Source of the DNA: Nocardioides sp. HDW12B
GTDB lineage: Bacteria > Actinomycetota > Actinomycetes > Propionibacteriales > Nocardioidaceae
DNA length: 64,000 nt
NCBI RefSeq assembly: GCF_011299595.1
Contig: NZ_CP049867.1
Location: 1-64,000, forward strand
Direction of reading: 5' to 3'
Shown one piece after another: positions 1 through 7,184 of this stretch; the stretch's first letter is position 1; each line of letters opens with the position of its first letter. A program made the translations under genes and the position numbers. The notes beneath the pieces were generated by a model. That model was given only the letters and a program-made list of their open reading frames with translations, did no database searches and was not told the DNA's origin.

Positions 1-1
1 C

Positions 2-775
2 CGCAAGGACCGCGAGGACCGGAAGGCCCGGAAGGACCAGAAGGCTCGCAAGGGCCGCACGAGCGGCCCGAGCGCAGGAGGTCCTGCGGGCGCTGCCGCG
101 ACCGGGTCCTCGTCGAGGACGGCACCGCCCGGCGCGCAGCAGGCGGGGGCGCGGCAGATCGGCAGTGCGCTCGGGCGCGGCTGGCTGATCGTGCTGCTGT
201 GCGCGATTCTCGGCGGCGGTCTTGGGGCCGGCGCGGTCTACGCCATGCCGCAGCGGGCGATCGGCACCACCACGGTGCTGGTCGACATCCCGGTGCAGGC
301 GACCGACATCGAGGCGCTGGTGCGCACGGTCGAAACCCTGATCCTCAGCCAGGCGGTCCTCACGGACCTGTCGGCGCAGCCGGGGGTGGAGCTGAGCCCG
401 CAGGCGTTGGAGGATGCGATGGAGGTCGAGCGGGCCACCGGTTCGGCGGTCATCGAGGTGTCGGTGGTCGACACCTCCGAGGATCGCGTGCGGGCCGTGG
501 CCGAGCAGGTCGTCCCGGTCCTGGAGGAGCGGCTGGCCGACATCGAGGTCGCGGTGAGCACCGATGAGACCGGCACCGACGGGACGGAGACGACCACGAC
601 CGAGCAGCCCGGCGGCAGCACGGTCCCGCTGTCCGTCACGACCTTCGGCACCGAGCCCTACGTTCGTGACTACTCCTGGTCGCTGATCCCCACGGTCGCC
701 CTCGGTGTCCTGGGCGGCCTCCTGCTCGGCGGCCTCATCGTGGTCGTCCGCGCCCTCCGCCGCCTCCCCGCCTGA
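2..775 (+). CDS. Wzz-like two-TM membrane protein (5' end outside window)
   Basis: The frame is open from the window edge, so the true start lies upstream; 257 residues are visible. The visible N-terminus is a highly charged Lys/Arg/Asp/Glu-rich segment followed by a Gly/Ala/Ser-rich linker, then a transmembrane helix (WLIVLLCAILGGGLGAGAV), an extracytoplasmic domain of about 150 residues ending in a Thr/Glu-rich stretch, and a second helix near the C-terminus (SLIPTVALGVLGGLLLGGLI) with an Arg-rich cytoplasmic tail. Two helices flanking one external domain is the topology of polysaccharide co-polymerases (Wzz/YveK), but no kinase domain follows. The role in glycan chain length is inferred from topology only; it could be another anchored surface protein. 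Confidence 0.6.
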   Translation, partial: RKDREDRKARKDQKARKGRTSGPSAGGPAGAAATGSSSRTAPPGAQQAGARQIGSALGRGWLIVLLCAILGGGLGAGAVYAMPQRAIGTTTVLVDIPVQATDIEALVRTVETLILSQAVLTDLSAQPGVELSPQALEDAMEVERATGSAVIEVSVVDTSEDRVRAVAEQVVPVLEERLADIEVAVSTDETGTDGTETTTTEQPGGSTVPLSVTTFGTEPYVRDYSWSLIPTVALGVLGGLLLGGLIVVVRALRRLPA

Positions 776-778
776 CCC

Positions 779-890
779 CGCGAAACGTCAGTTGTGCACG
801 CGCGAAACGTCACTCGTGCACGCGCGAAACGTCACTCGTGCATGCGCGAAACGTCAGTTGTGCACGCGCGAGACGTCAGTTGTGTACGCG
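779..890. repeat. Five tandem 22-bp direct repeats
   Basis: Units begin at 781, 803, 825, 847 and 869, each following the pattern CGAAACGTCAGTTGTGCACG plus CG, with variants in the middle (CAGTT or CACTC) and a drift at the last copy (CGAGAC, TGTAC). Each unit contains a GTGCAC-type palindrome. There are no unique spacers, so it is not CRISPR. It starts just after the stop of the first gene and is non-coding by context. Function unknown; it could be an interspersed genomic repeat, a protein-binding array or a transcript tail. Confidence 0.85.
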
Positions 891-933
891 TCGCGCGGCG
901 CGGAGCTCGAGGCGCCGGGGGAGGGACCGGAAG

Positions 934-993
934 AACGGGCAGCTCGACCGCTTCCGCCCCCCGAGACGCCTGATCGAGGTCGAGCTGCCCGTT
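934..993. repeat. 15-bp perfect inverted repeat with 30-nt loop
   Basis: AACGGGCAGCTCGAC at 934-948 is the exact reverse complement of 979-993, separated by 30 C-rich bases. It lies in the 310-base gene-free stretch 776-1085 between the Wzz-like gene and the BKACE gene, after the tandem repeats. It could form a terminator hairpin without a U-tract, as is common in actinobacteria, or be a mobile palindromic repeat. Nothing else recognisable is in this spacer. Confidence 0.7.
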
Positions 994-1085
994 GGTGCGT
1001 GCGCCCACGACGGCGCGGCCGCGCTTGGAGGCCGCTGCGACCACGCCCCAGGCGCACGAGCCCGCCGGTCTGGCAGCATGACGCC

Positions 1086-1913
1086 GTGCCGACCGACAAG
1101 CTCCTCGTGACCGTAGCCCCGACGGGGGCCGAGACCAGCAAGGCCGACTGCCCGCAGCTGCCGACGACGCTCACCGAGCTGGTCGAGACCGCGCAGCGCT
1201 GCGAGGCGGCAGGAGCGGCGATGGTGCACGTCCACATCCGCGACGACGACCACCGACCCAGCCTGGACCCCGCCCGTCTGGCCGACACCGTGGCCGCGCT
1301 GCACGAGAACACCGGCCTGGTGGTGCAGCTGTCGACCGGCGGCTCCGTGCACGACCCGCTCGACTCGCGCCTCGCCGTGCTCGACGCCGAGCCGGACTCC
1401 TGCAGCCTCACCATGGGCACGGTCAACTTCGGCGACGACGTGTTCATGAACCCGTGGGGCTTCATCTGCGAGCTCTACCAGGCCTCGCAGGACAAGCAGG
1501 TCGTCCCCGAGTTCGAGCTGTTCGACCTCGGTCAGGTCCACTCCCTCGCGCGCCTGCTGCGCCGCTACGGCCTCCCGTACGGCGGACGCGTCCACTGCGA
1601 CCTCGTCATGAACGTGCCCGGCGGGATGGACGGCACCGCCGACGCCCTGGTCGCGGCCGTCGCCGCGCTCCCCCCGGAGACCACCTCCTGGTCGGCCACC
1701 GGGATCGGCCGCTCGACCCTGACCGTGGCGCTCGCCGCGCTGTCCAAGGGCGGCCACCTGCGCGTCGGGATGGAGGACGTGCTGACCCTGGCCAAGGGCG
1801 TGCCCGTCGAGCACAACGAGCAGCTCGTCACCCGTGCCGTCGAGCTCGGGCGCCTGGCCCAGCGCGAGCCCATGACCCCAGCGGAGGCGCGCGAGCTGCT
1901 CGGCACCCGCTGA
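1086..1913 (+). CDS. BKACE (DUF849) family 3-keto-acid cleavage enzyme
   Basis: 275 residues from a GTG start. The family comprises zinc-dependent TIM-barrel enzymes that condense acetyl-CoA with beta-keto acids, the type member being the 3-keto-5-aminohexanoate cleavage enzyme of lysine fermentation. Seen here: N-terminal LLVTVAPTGAE, the MVHVHIRDDD strand with the metal-binding HxH pair, the STGG substrate loop, the MNPWGF segment, and a C-terminal GGHLRVGMEDVL motif typical of BKACE. The length matches the family (about 270-310). The actual keto-acid substrate cannot be read from sequence. The gene stands alone between the repeat-rich spacer and the H-NOX operon. Confidence 0.85.
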   Translation: MPTDKLLVTVAPTGAETSKADCPQLPTTLTELVETAQRCEAAGAAMVHVHIRDDDHRPSLDPARLADTVAALHENTGLVVQLSTGGSVHDPLDSRLAVLDAEPDSCSLTMGTVNFGDDVFMNPWGFICELYQASQDKQVVPEFELFDLGQVHSLARLLRRYGLPYGGRVHCDLVMNVPGGMDGTADALVAAVAALPPETTSWSATGIGRSTLTVALAALSKGGHLRVGMEDVLTLAKGVPVEHNEQLVTRAVELGRLAQREPMTPAEARELLGTR

Positions 1914-1931
1914 GGCGACCGCGGACGTCGT

Positions 1932-1954
1932 ACGACCGGTCGTCCGGACGACCG
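1932..1954. promoter_or_regulatory. Overlapping palindromes upstream of the H-NOX gene
   Basis: ACGACCGGTCGT (1932-1943) is a perfect 12-bp palindrome; CGGTCGTCCGGACGACCG (1937-1954) is a perfect 18-bp palindrome overlapping it. They lie in the 152-base gap between the BKACE stop and the H-NOX start. They could be an operator for a dimeric regulator or a loopless hairpin ending the BKACE transcript. No regulator is identified. Confidence 0.5.
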
Positions 1955-2065
1955 AACCCCGGGACGTCAGCGCAGCGCGCTCGGCGGGAAGGTGCGCCCC
2001 GGATAGTCGGACAGATGACCAAGTTTCGCAGTAGCCTCGATGGTCGCGACGAGTCTGGGAGAGCC

Positions 2066-2632
2066 GTGAAGGGCATCATCTTCAACCTGTTGGAGGACAT
2101 GGCCGAGAGCGCGGGCGGGCCAGAGGCGTGGGACGAGCTCCTCGACGTCGCTGGGGTCGACGGCGGGTACAGCGCCCTGGGGGACTATCCGGATGCGGAC
2201 CTCGTAGCCCTCGTCGCTGCGTGCTCGAGGGCGTGGGGCCGGACCGAGTTCGACGTGACGAAGTCCTTCGGTGAGTTCGCCCTCCTTGGGCTGGCACGCC
2301 GGTACCCCGCGTTCTTCGCACCACACTCGCGCACGCGGGACCTGCTGGTCTCGCTCAACGACGTGATCCACCCCGAGGTGCGCAAGCTCCACCCGACGGC
2401 ACGCCCCCCGCTCTTCGGCTATCGCAGCAGCGGGGATGACCAGCTGACGCTGGTGTACCGCTCAGAGCGGCAGCTGTGTGGTTTCGCCGAAGGGATGGTT
2501 GTCGGTGCCTCAGTGCACTTCGGGGAGAGCGTGACCATCAACCAGAGCATGTGTGTTCACACCGGCGCCGACGACTGCCATCTGGACATCACGTTCCTCG
2601 GCGCGCGTGACGAGCATGTCCCAGCCGGTTGA
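2066..2632 (+). CDS. H-NOX heme nitric oxide/oxygen-binding sensor
   Basis: 188 residues. The N-terminus MKGIIFNLLEDM is the family signature, so I chose the GTG at 2066 (preceded by GGGAGAG) over an in-frame ATG at 2015. With this start the proximal heme histidine falls at H102 (VIHPEV) and the propionate-binding Y-x-S-x-R at Y131/S133/R135, exactly the numbering of the Caldanaerobacter H-NOX prototype. The protein binds ferrous heme and senses NO and, if a distal tyrosine is present, O2. Its stop overlaps the next gene, a histidine kinase, by 17 bases; bacterial H-NOX proteins commonly regulate such a partner kinase. Cytosolic, with no signal peptide. Confidence 0.95.
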   Translation: MKGIIFNLLEDMAESAGGPEAWDELLDVAGVDGGYSALGDYPDADLVALVAACSRAWGRTEFDVTKSFGEFALLGLARRYPAFFAPHSRTRDLLVSLNDVIHPEVRKLHPTARPPLFGYRSSGDDQLTLVYRSERQLCGFAEGMVVGASVHFGESVTINQSMCVHTGADDCHLDITFLGARDEHVPAG

Positions 2633-4082
2633 CCTGGTCGCCGAAGCGGCGCTCCTGCGCCGCCGGCTGGACCGTGAGCGTCGCGCCCGGCTGACGGCCG
2701 AGAGCGTGGGTGAGGCAGCGACGGCGCGCCTCTACGAGACGGTCCGGCAGCTCCAGGAGGCCGAAGCGGAGCTGCGGCGCCACGCGGAGGAGCAGGAGCT
2801 CCTCAACGACCTGTTGCGAGACGTGAGACGTGACCTGGACCCGGAGGGCATCCTGCGGCGGACGGTCACGGCGGTGGGGGCTGCGGCCGACGTCGACCGG
2901 TGCCTGGTCCGGATGGCCGACGGTGACAACATCGGGCCCGTCGTGGAGCAGTGGACGCGACCAGGGGTCGCACCCGTGGAGCCGACGACCGCTCTGCCGA
3001 CGGCCTTGGAGCACCTCTGCCTGCAGGCCGCCGACCGACACCAGTGTCTTCGCATCGACGACGTCCTCGACGACGCCCGCCTTCCGGACACGGACGCCGC
3101 CGCGGTCCGCGACGCCCTGGGGATCACCGCCTACCTGGGAGCTCCGATGTGGACGGGGGACCACCTGGTCGGCTGGTTGGTGATGCACGCGACGACGCCC
3201 TCAACCCCGTGGACGCCGCGGCAGCTGACCATCATGAGCGGGGTGGCCCGGGACCTGGGAGCTGCACTGCTCCAGGCCGCTGCGTATCAGCAGAAGGAGG
3301 CAGCCGTGCTCCAGCTGGAGCGCGCCGACCGGGTGAAGAACGAGCTGGTCTCGACCGTGTCCCACGAGCTCCGCACGCCGTTGAGCAGCATCGTCGGCTA
3401 CATCGAGCTGCTGCGGGAGGGCGAGGTCGGGGAGCTGACGGCGCAGCAGCTGCACGTCCTGGCCGTCTTGAGCCGCAACTCGATGAGGCTGCAGCTGTTG
3501 ATCGAGGACCTGCTCTCCCTCGCCCGCGTCGATGCCGGCGTGAGCTTGCCTCCCTGTCGCCCCGTGGACGTGGGGAAGCTGCTGGAGGACGTACGACGAG
3601 CCGTGCTGCCGATGGCGCGCACGCGCGACATCGACCTGGGCGTCACGAACGCTGACGCGGTCCCTCCGGTCCCCGCACGGGGGGTGACGGACCTCGAGCG
3701 AGCGCTCTTCAACCTGGTCACCAACGCCATCAAGTTCACCCCGGCGGGGGGCTCGGTCCTCATGGGTGCGACGAGCGCCGACGACGTGGTGACGATCCGC
3801 GTGAGCGACACAGGACACGGCATCGACGCCCGGGACATCCCCCATGTCGCGGAACGCTTCTACCGCAGCGCCGACGCCACCGACCGGGCCATCCAGGGGA
3901 CCGGTCTGGGGCTGGCCGTGGTCAAGGCCATCACCGACCAGCACGGAGGCAGGCTCGAGATCGAGTCCGAGGTCGGTCGGGGGACCCAGGTCAGCATCCA
4001 CCTGCCAGCGGATGAGCAGGCGTCCGACCAGCCGTTCGGGAAGAGAGTTGCTCCTTCGGCCCATCCATCGGGTGACAGGTGA
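2616..4082 (+). CDS. GAF-domain sensor histidine kinase, H-NOX partner
   Basis: 488 residues from the ATG inside the H-NOX gene. Order: N-terminal coiled coil rich in Arg/Glu (about 10-70), GAF domain (about 75-225), a short linker helix, HisKA dimerisation domain with phospho-acceptor H250 in VSHELRTPLSS, and HATPase_c with N box (NLVTNAIKFTP), G1 (DTGHGI) and G2 (GTGLGLAVV). There are no transmembrane helices, so it is soluble and can contact the cytosolic H-NOX. The 17-base overlap implies translational coupling. No response regulator is adjacent, so the phosphotransfer partner is unknown; the GAF domain may sense a second ligand. Confidence 0.93.
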   Translation: MSQPVDLVAEAALLRRRLDRERRARLTAESVGEAATARLYETVRQLQEAEAELRRHAEEQELLNDLLRDVRRDLDPEGILRRTVTAVGAAADVDRCLVRMADGDNIGPVVEQWTRPGVAPVEPTTALPTALEHLCLQAADRHQCLRIDDVLDDARLPDTDAAAVRDALGITAYLGAPMWTGDHLVGWLVMHATTPSTPWTPRQLTIMSGVARDLGAALLQAAAYQQKEAAVLQLERADRVKNELVSTVSHELRTPLSSIVGYIELLREGEVGELTAQQLHVLAVLSRNSMRLQLLIEDLLSLARVDAGVSLPPCRPVDVGKLLEDVRRAVLPMARTRDIDLGVTNADAVPPVPARGVTDLERALFNLVTNAIKFTPAGGSVLMGATSADDVVTIRVSDTGHGIDARDIPHVAERFYRSADATDRAIQGTGLGLAVVKAITDQHGGRLEIESEVGRGTQVSIHLPADEQASDQPFGKRVAPSAHPSGDR

Positions 4083-4156
4083 CGAACCCGGTTGTGGCTC
4101 GCGTCACACCATGCCCATGAGAACGGGGGAGGACGCCGTAGACGTCAGGGCGCCGG

Positions 4157-4234
4157 CATCCCGTTCGTGCGGGGTCGGACAGTCATGGACCGCTCCTCAG
4201 CGGCGCGCGGGCCCCGAACGAAGGGAACGGGATG
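4157..4234 (+). promoter_or_regulatory. Inverted repeat sequestering the start of the DUF4331 gene
   Basis: CATCCCGTTC (4157-4166) is the exact reverse complement of GAACGGGATG (4225-4234), which contains part of the ribosome-binding region and the ATG start at 4232. An inner CGGGG/CCCCG pairing (4170-4174 with 4212-4216) extends the potential stem. In mRNA this would pair the Shine-Dalgarno region and start codon, which could repress translation until opened. Regulation is an inference. Confidence 0.55.
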
Positions 4235-5788
4235 AGGACTCATCCATCCGTCAGCCGGCGTAGCGTCGCGCTGACGGTCACCGGCGGGCTCCTGGCCGCA
4301 GCCGGTATGGCCGGAATCGGACCGAGCGGCGCCGCCGCCTCGAGCCACCGGGAAGCCCCGCTCATCGCGGGTGCACCGCAGTACGACACGACCGACGTCT
4401 ACGCCTTCCGCAGCCCGGACCGGCAGGACACGATCACGCTCATCGCCAACTGGTTGCCGTTCTCGGAGCCGGCGGGAGGTCCGAACTTCTACCAGTTCGC
4501 GACTGACGCTCGCTACAACATCAAGATCGACAACGACGGTGACGCGCGACCCGATGTGACCTACCGGTGGACGTTCAAGGACAACTACCGCAGCCGGGAC
4601 ACCTTCCTCTACAACAACGGCCCGGTCACGACCCTGAACGACGAGAACCTGAACTACTACCAGACCTACCGGCTCACACAGATCCGGGACGGTCGCGAGC
4701 AGGTGCTCGTCCGCAACCGCATCGTGGTGCCCTCGGACGTCGGCGAAGGGTCGATGCCCGACTACGAGGCTCTGCGCGAGCAGGGAACGACGAACGTCGG
4801 GACGGGCAACAGCCGCCTGCAGTCGTTCGCCGGTCAGGCCGAGGACCCGTTCTTCCTCGACCTCCGCGTGTTCGACCTGCTGTACGGCGGCGACCTGAGC
4901 GAGGCCGGTGACGACACGCTGGCCGGCTTCAACGTCAACTCCGTGGCTCTCCAGGTGCCCCAGCGGATGCTCGCCGACGGCCGGGACGCCGAAGACAACC
5001 CCATCATCGGGGTCTGGTCCACGACGGACCGTCGAGGTGTGAACGGCCGCTACCGCCAGGTCTCCCGCCTGGGGATGCCGCTGGTCAACGAGGTCGTCAT
5101 CCCGGTCAGGGACAAGGACCGCTTCAACGCGTCCAACCCGCGCCGCGACGCGCAGTTCCTCGACTACGTCACGAAGCCGGAGCTGCCGAAGGTCGTCGAG
5201 GCGGTCTACGACTTCGAGGCACCGAAGGAGCCGCGCAACGACCTGGTGTCGGTCTTCCTCACCGGTCTCGAGGGTCTCAACCAGCCGGAGGGCGTGAGGC
5301 CCAGCGAGCAGCTGAGGCTCAACATGTCGACGCCGGTGACCGACGACCCGGACCGTCTCGGTGCGGTCGCGGGCGACGCGCAGGGCTTCCCCAACGGCCG
5401 GCGGCTCGGTGACGACGTCCTCGACATCGCGCTGCAGGCGTCGCAGGGTGTGCTGCTGGGCCCCGACCAGGACCCGGAGTCCGGCGACGACAACCTGGGC
5501 GACGGCGTGGACGTCAACGACGTCGCCTTCGGTGACGCGTTCCCCTACCTGGGGCTGCCGGCCCGGGGGAGCGACGACGCGCCGCACGACGAGGCGCAGA
5601 TGAACCGAGCCGGTGCCGCCGGATCAGCGGACAACGGCGCGGGGTGGCTGCCGTCCTTCGGCGACGGCTCCGGGATCTCCAGCCAGGTGGTTCCGGCCAC
5701 CGCGCTGGGTCTCGGGCTCGTCGCGCTGTTCGCCGGTGTGGCCGGGATGGTACGGCGACCCGCTCGCCGTACCCGCAGCATCGCCTGA
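4232..5788 (+). CDS. Secreted DUF4331 protein with C-terminal membrane anchor
   Basis: 518 residues. The N-terminus has SRRSVALTV followed by a hydrophobic stretch ending in AAA-SSHREAP, a Tat-like signal sequence. The mature protein begins with the DUF4331 hallmark SSHREAPLI, then YDTTDVYAF, and has Asp/Asn-rich segments (IDNDGDARPD) suggesting metal binding. It ends with a transmembrane helix (ATALGLGLVALFAGVAGMV) and an Arg-rich tail, so it is displayed on the outer face of the membrane. It starts a run with the TPR and NicO-type genes. The biochemical function of DUF4331 is unknown. Confidence 0.88.
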   Translation: MRTHPSVSRRSVALTVTGGLLAAAGMAGIGPSGAAASSHREAPLIAGAPQYDTTDVYAFRSPDRQDTITLIANWLPFSEPAGGPNFYQFATDARYNIKIDNDGDARPDVTYRWTFKDNYRSRDTFLYNNGPVTTLNDENLNYYQTYRLTQIRDGREQVLVRNRIVVPSDVGEGSMPDYEALREQGTTNVGTGNSRLQSFAGQAEDPFFLDLRVFDLLYGGDLSEAGDDTLAGFNVNSVALQVPQRMLADGRDAEDNPIIGVWSTTDRRGVNGRYRQVSRLGMPLVNEVVIPVRDKDRFNASNPRRDAQFLDYVTKPELPKVVEAVYDFEAPKEPRNDLVSVFLTGLEGLNQPEGVRPSEQLRLNMSTPVTDDPDRLGAVAGDAQGFPNGRRLGDDVLDIALQASQGVLLGPDQDPESGDDNLGDGVDVNDVAFGDAFPYLGLPARGSDDAPHDEAQMNRAGAAGSADNGAGWLPSFGDGSGISSQVVPATALGLGLVALFAGVAGMVRRPARRTRSIA

Positions 5789-5864
5789 CCGCACCCACCA
5801 CCACCAGTCGGCCGGTTCCGCGGGCGCACGCTCGCGGGACCGGTTGACCGGCGGGAAGGACCCC

Positions 5865-7184
5865 ATGAACCGCACACCGACCTACGTCGCCGTGCTGGCG
5901 ACCGCCCTCGTGCTCTCCGTCGGCGGCGCCCTCGGTCTGGCCGGGGGAGCGCCGACCGACAGCGGCGCCACCACCGGGCCGGCCGCCACGCCGGCCGTCG
6001 CGCCCGCCGGGACCTCGCAGAGCCTGGACGAGACGATCACCGCGCTCCAGGACCGCCTGCGCCGGCTGCCCGAGGACGATTCCGCGTGGGCGACCCTCGC
6101 CCTGGCCTACGTCGAGCAGGCGCGCCTCACCGGCGACCCGTCGTACTACCCCAAGGCCGAGCAGGCCGTCGCCACGTCACTGGACCTGCGGCCGGGCGGC
6201 AATGTCGCCGCCCACTCGTCGGCCGCCGCTCTCGCGGCTGCGCGCCACGACTTCGACGAGGCGCTCGGCGAGGCCGACCGCGCGCTCGCCATCGCCCCGC
6301 GCGACGGCAACGCCCTCGCGGTGCGCGTCGACGCCCTCACCGAGCTCGGGCGCTATGCCGAGCAGGAGCGCGCCGTACGACGGGCGGACCGGTTGCAACC
6401 CGGTCTCCCGGTCGCCGCCCGCTACTCGTACGTCGAGGAGCTGCGCGGTGACCTGACGGGGGCCACCCGGGTGCTCGAGCGGTCGCTCGCCAGCGCCTCG
6501 ATGGCCGACCGTGCCTTCCTGTCGACCCAGATCGCCGAGCTCGAGCGTCGTCGCGGGCTCCTCGGACGCGCGGAGCGCAGCCTGGCGGAGGCTCGGCGCG
6601 CGGGCCCCGACTACTTCGCGGCGGAGGTCAGCCGCGCGCGGCTGGCGGTGGCGCAGGGCGACCTCACGGTGGCCGAACGACGCTGGGCCGGCGTGGTGCG
6701 CCGGGTGCCGCTGCCGGAGTACCTGCTCGAGCTCGGCGAGATCCAGCTCGTGCGCGGCCGCACAGCGGCAGCGGACCAGCAGTTCTCCGTGATCCGGACG
6801 ACGACGCGTCTGTTCGACGCGAGTGGCGTGAACACCGACCTCGAGACCGCGATCTTCGAGGCCGACCACGGGTCCCCGGCCCGTGCGCTGCGCATGGCGC
6901 GCGCGGAGTGGTCGGCGCGGCAGAGCATCCACGTGGCTGATGCGCTGGCCTGGGCCCTGCACGTCAACGGCCGTGACGCGAAGGCGCTGGAGCTGTCCCG
7001 TCGAGCGACGCGTCTCGGCACCCAGGAAGCACGGTTGTGGATGCATCGGGGACTCATCGAGGCAGCGCTGGGCCGGGCCGCCGAGGCCCGGCGTCACCTG
7101 CGCCGCGGGCTCGCCGCGGACCCCGGCGTCTCACCGTGGCAGGCCGCGCAAGCCCGCGACGCGCTCCAGAGGCTGGACCGATGA
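5865..7184 (+). CDS. Exported tetratricopeptide-repeat protein
   Basis: 439 residues, start ATG after GGGAAGGA. An N-terminal hydrophobic segment (YVAVLATALVLSVGGALGLAG) is a signal peptide or anchor, followed by an Ala/Pro/Thr linker. The rest is helical TPR-like repeats (for example SAWATLALAYVEQARL, FDEALGEADRALAIAP, AEARRHLRRGLAADP), a scaffold for protein-protein contacts outside the membrane. Its stop overlaps the ATG of the NicO-type transporter (ATGA), and it follows the DUF4331 gene by 76 bases, so the three probably act together, perhaps as assembly factors for a metal-dependent surface protein (inference). Confidence 0.85.
   Translation: MNRTPTYVAVLATALVLSVGGALGLAGGAPTDSGATTGPAATPAVAPAGTSQSLDETITALQDRLRRLPEDDSAWATLALAYVEQARLTGDPSYYPKAEQAVATSLDLRPGGNVAAHSSAAALAAARHDFDEALGEADRALAIAPRDGNALAVRVDALTELGRYAEQERAVRRADRLQPGLPVAARYSYVEELRGDLTGATRVLERSLASASMADRAFLSTQIAELERRRGLLGRAERSLAEARRAGPDYFAAEVSRARLAVAQGDLTVAERRWAGVVRRVPLPEYLLELGEIQLVRGRTAAADQQFSVIRTTTRLFDASGVNTDLETAIFEADHGSPARALRMARAEWSARQSIHVADALAWALHVNGRDAKALELSRRATRLGTQEARLWMHRGLIEAALGRAAEARRHLRRGLAADPGVSPWQAAQARDALQRLDR

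Noticed and set aside
779-890. CRISPR array
   Set aside because: The 22-base units are directly adjacent with no unique spacers and no cas genes nearby.
4145-5587. Long minus-strand open frame opposite the DUF4331 gene
   Set aside because: High GC keeps antisense frames open; composition is Val/Arg/Asp-biased with no domain, while the plus strand encodes a full DUF4331 protein.
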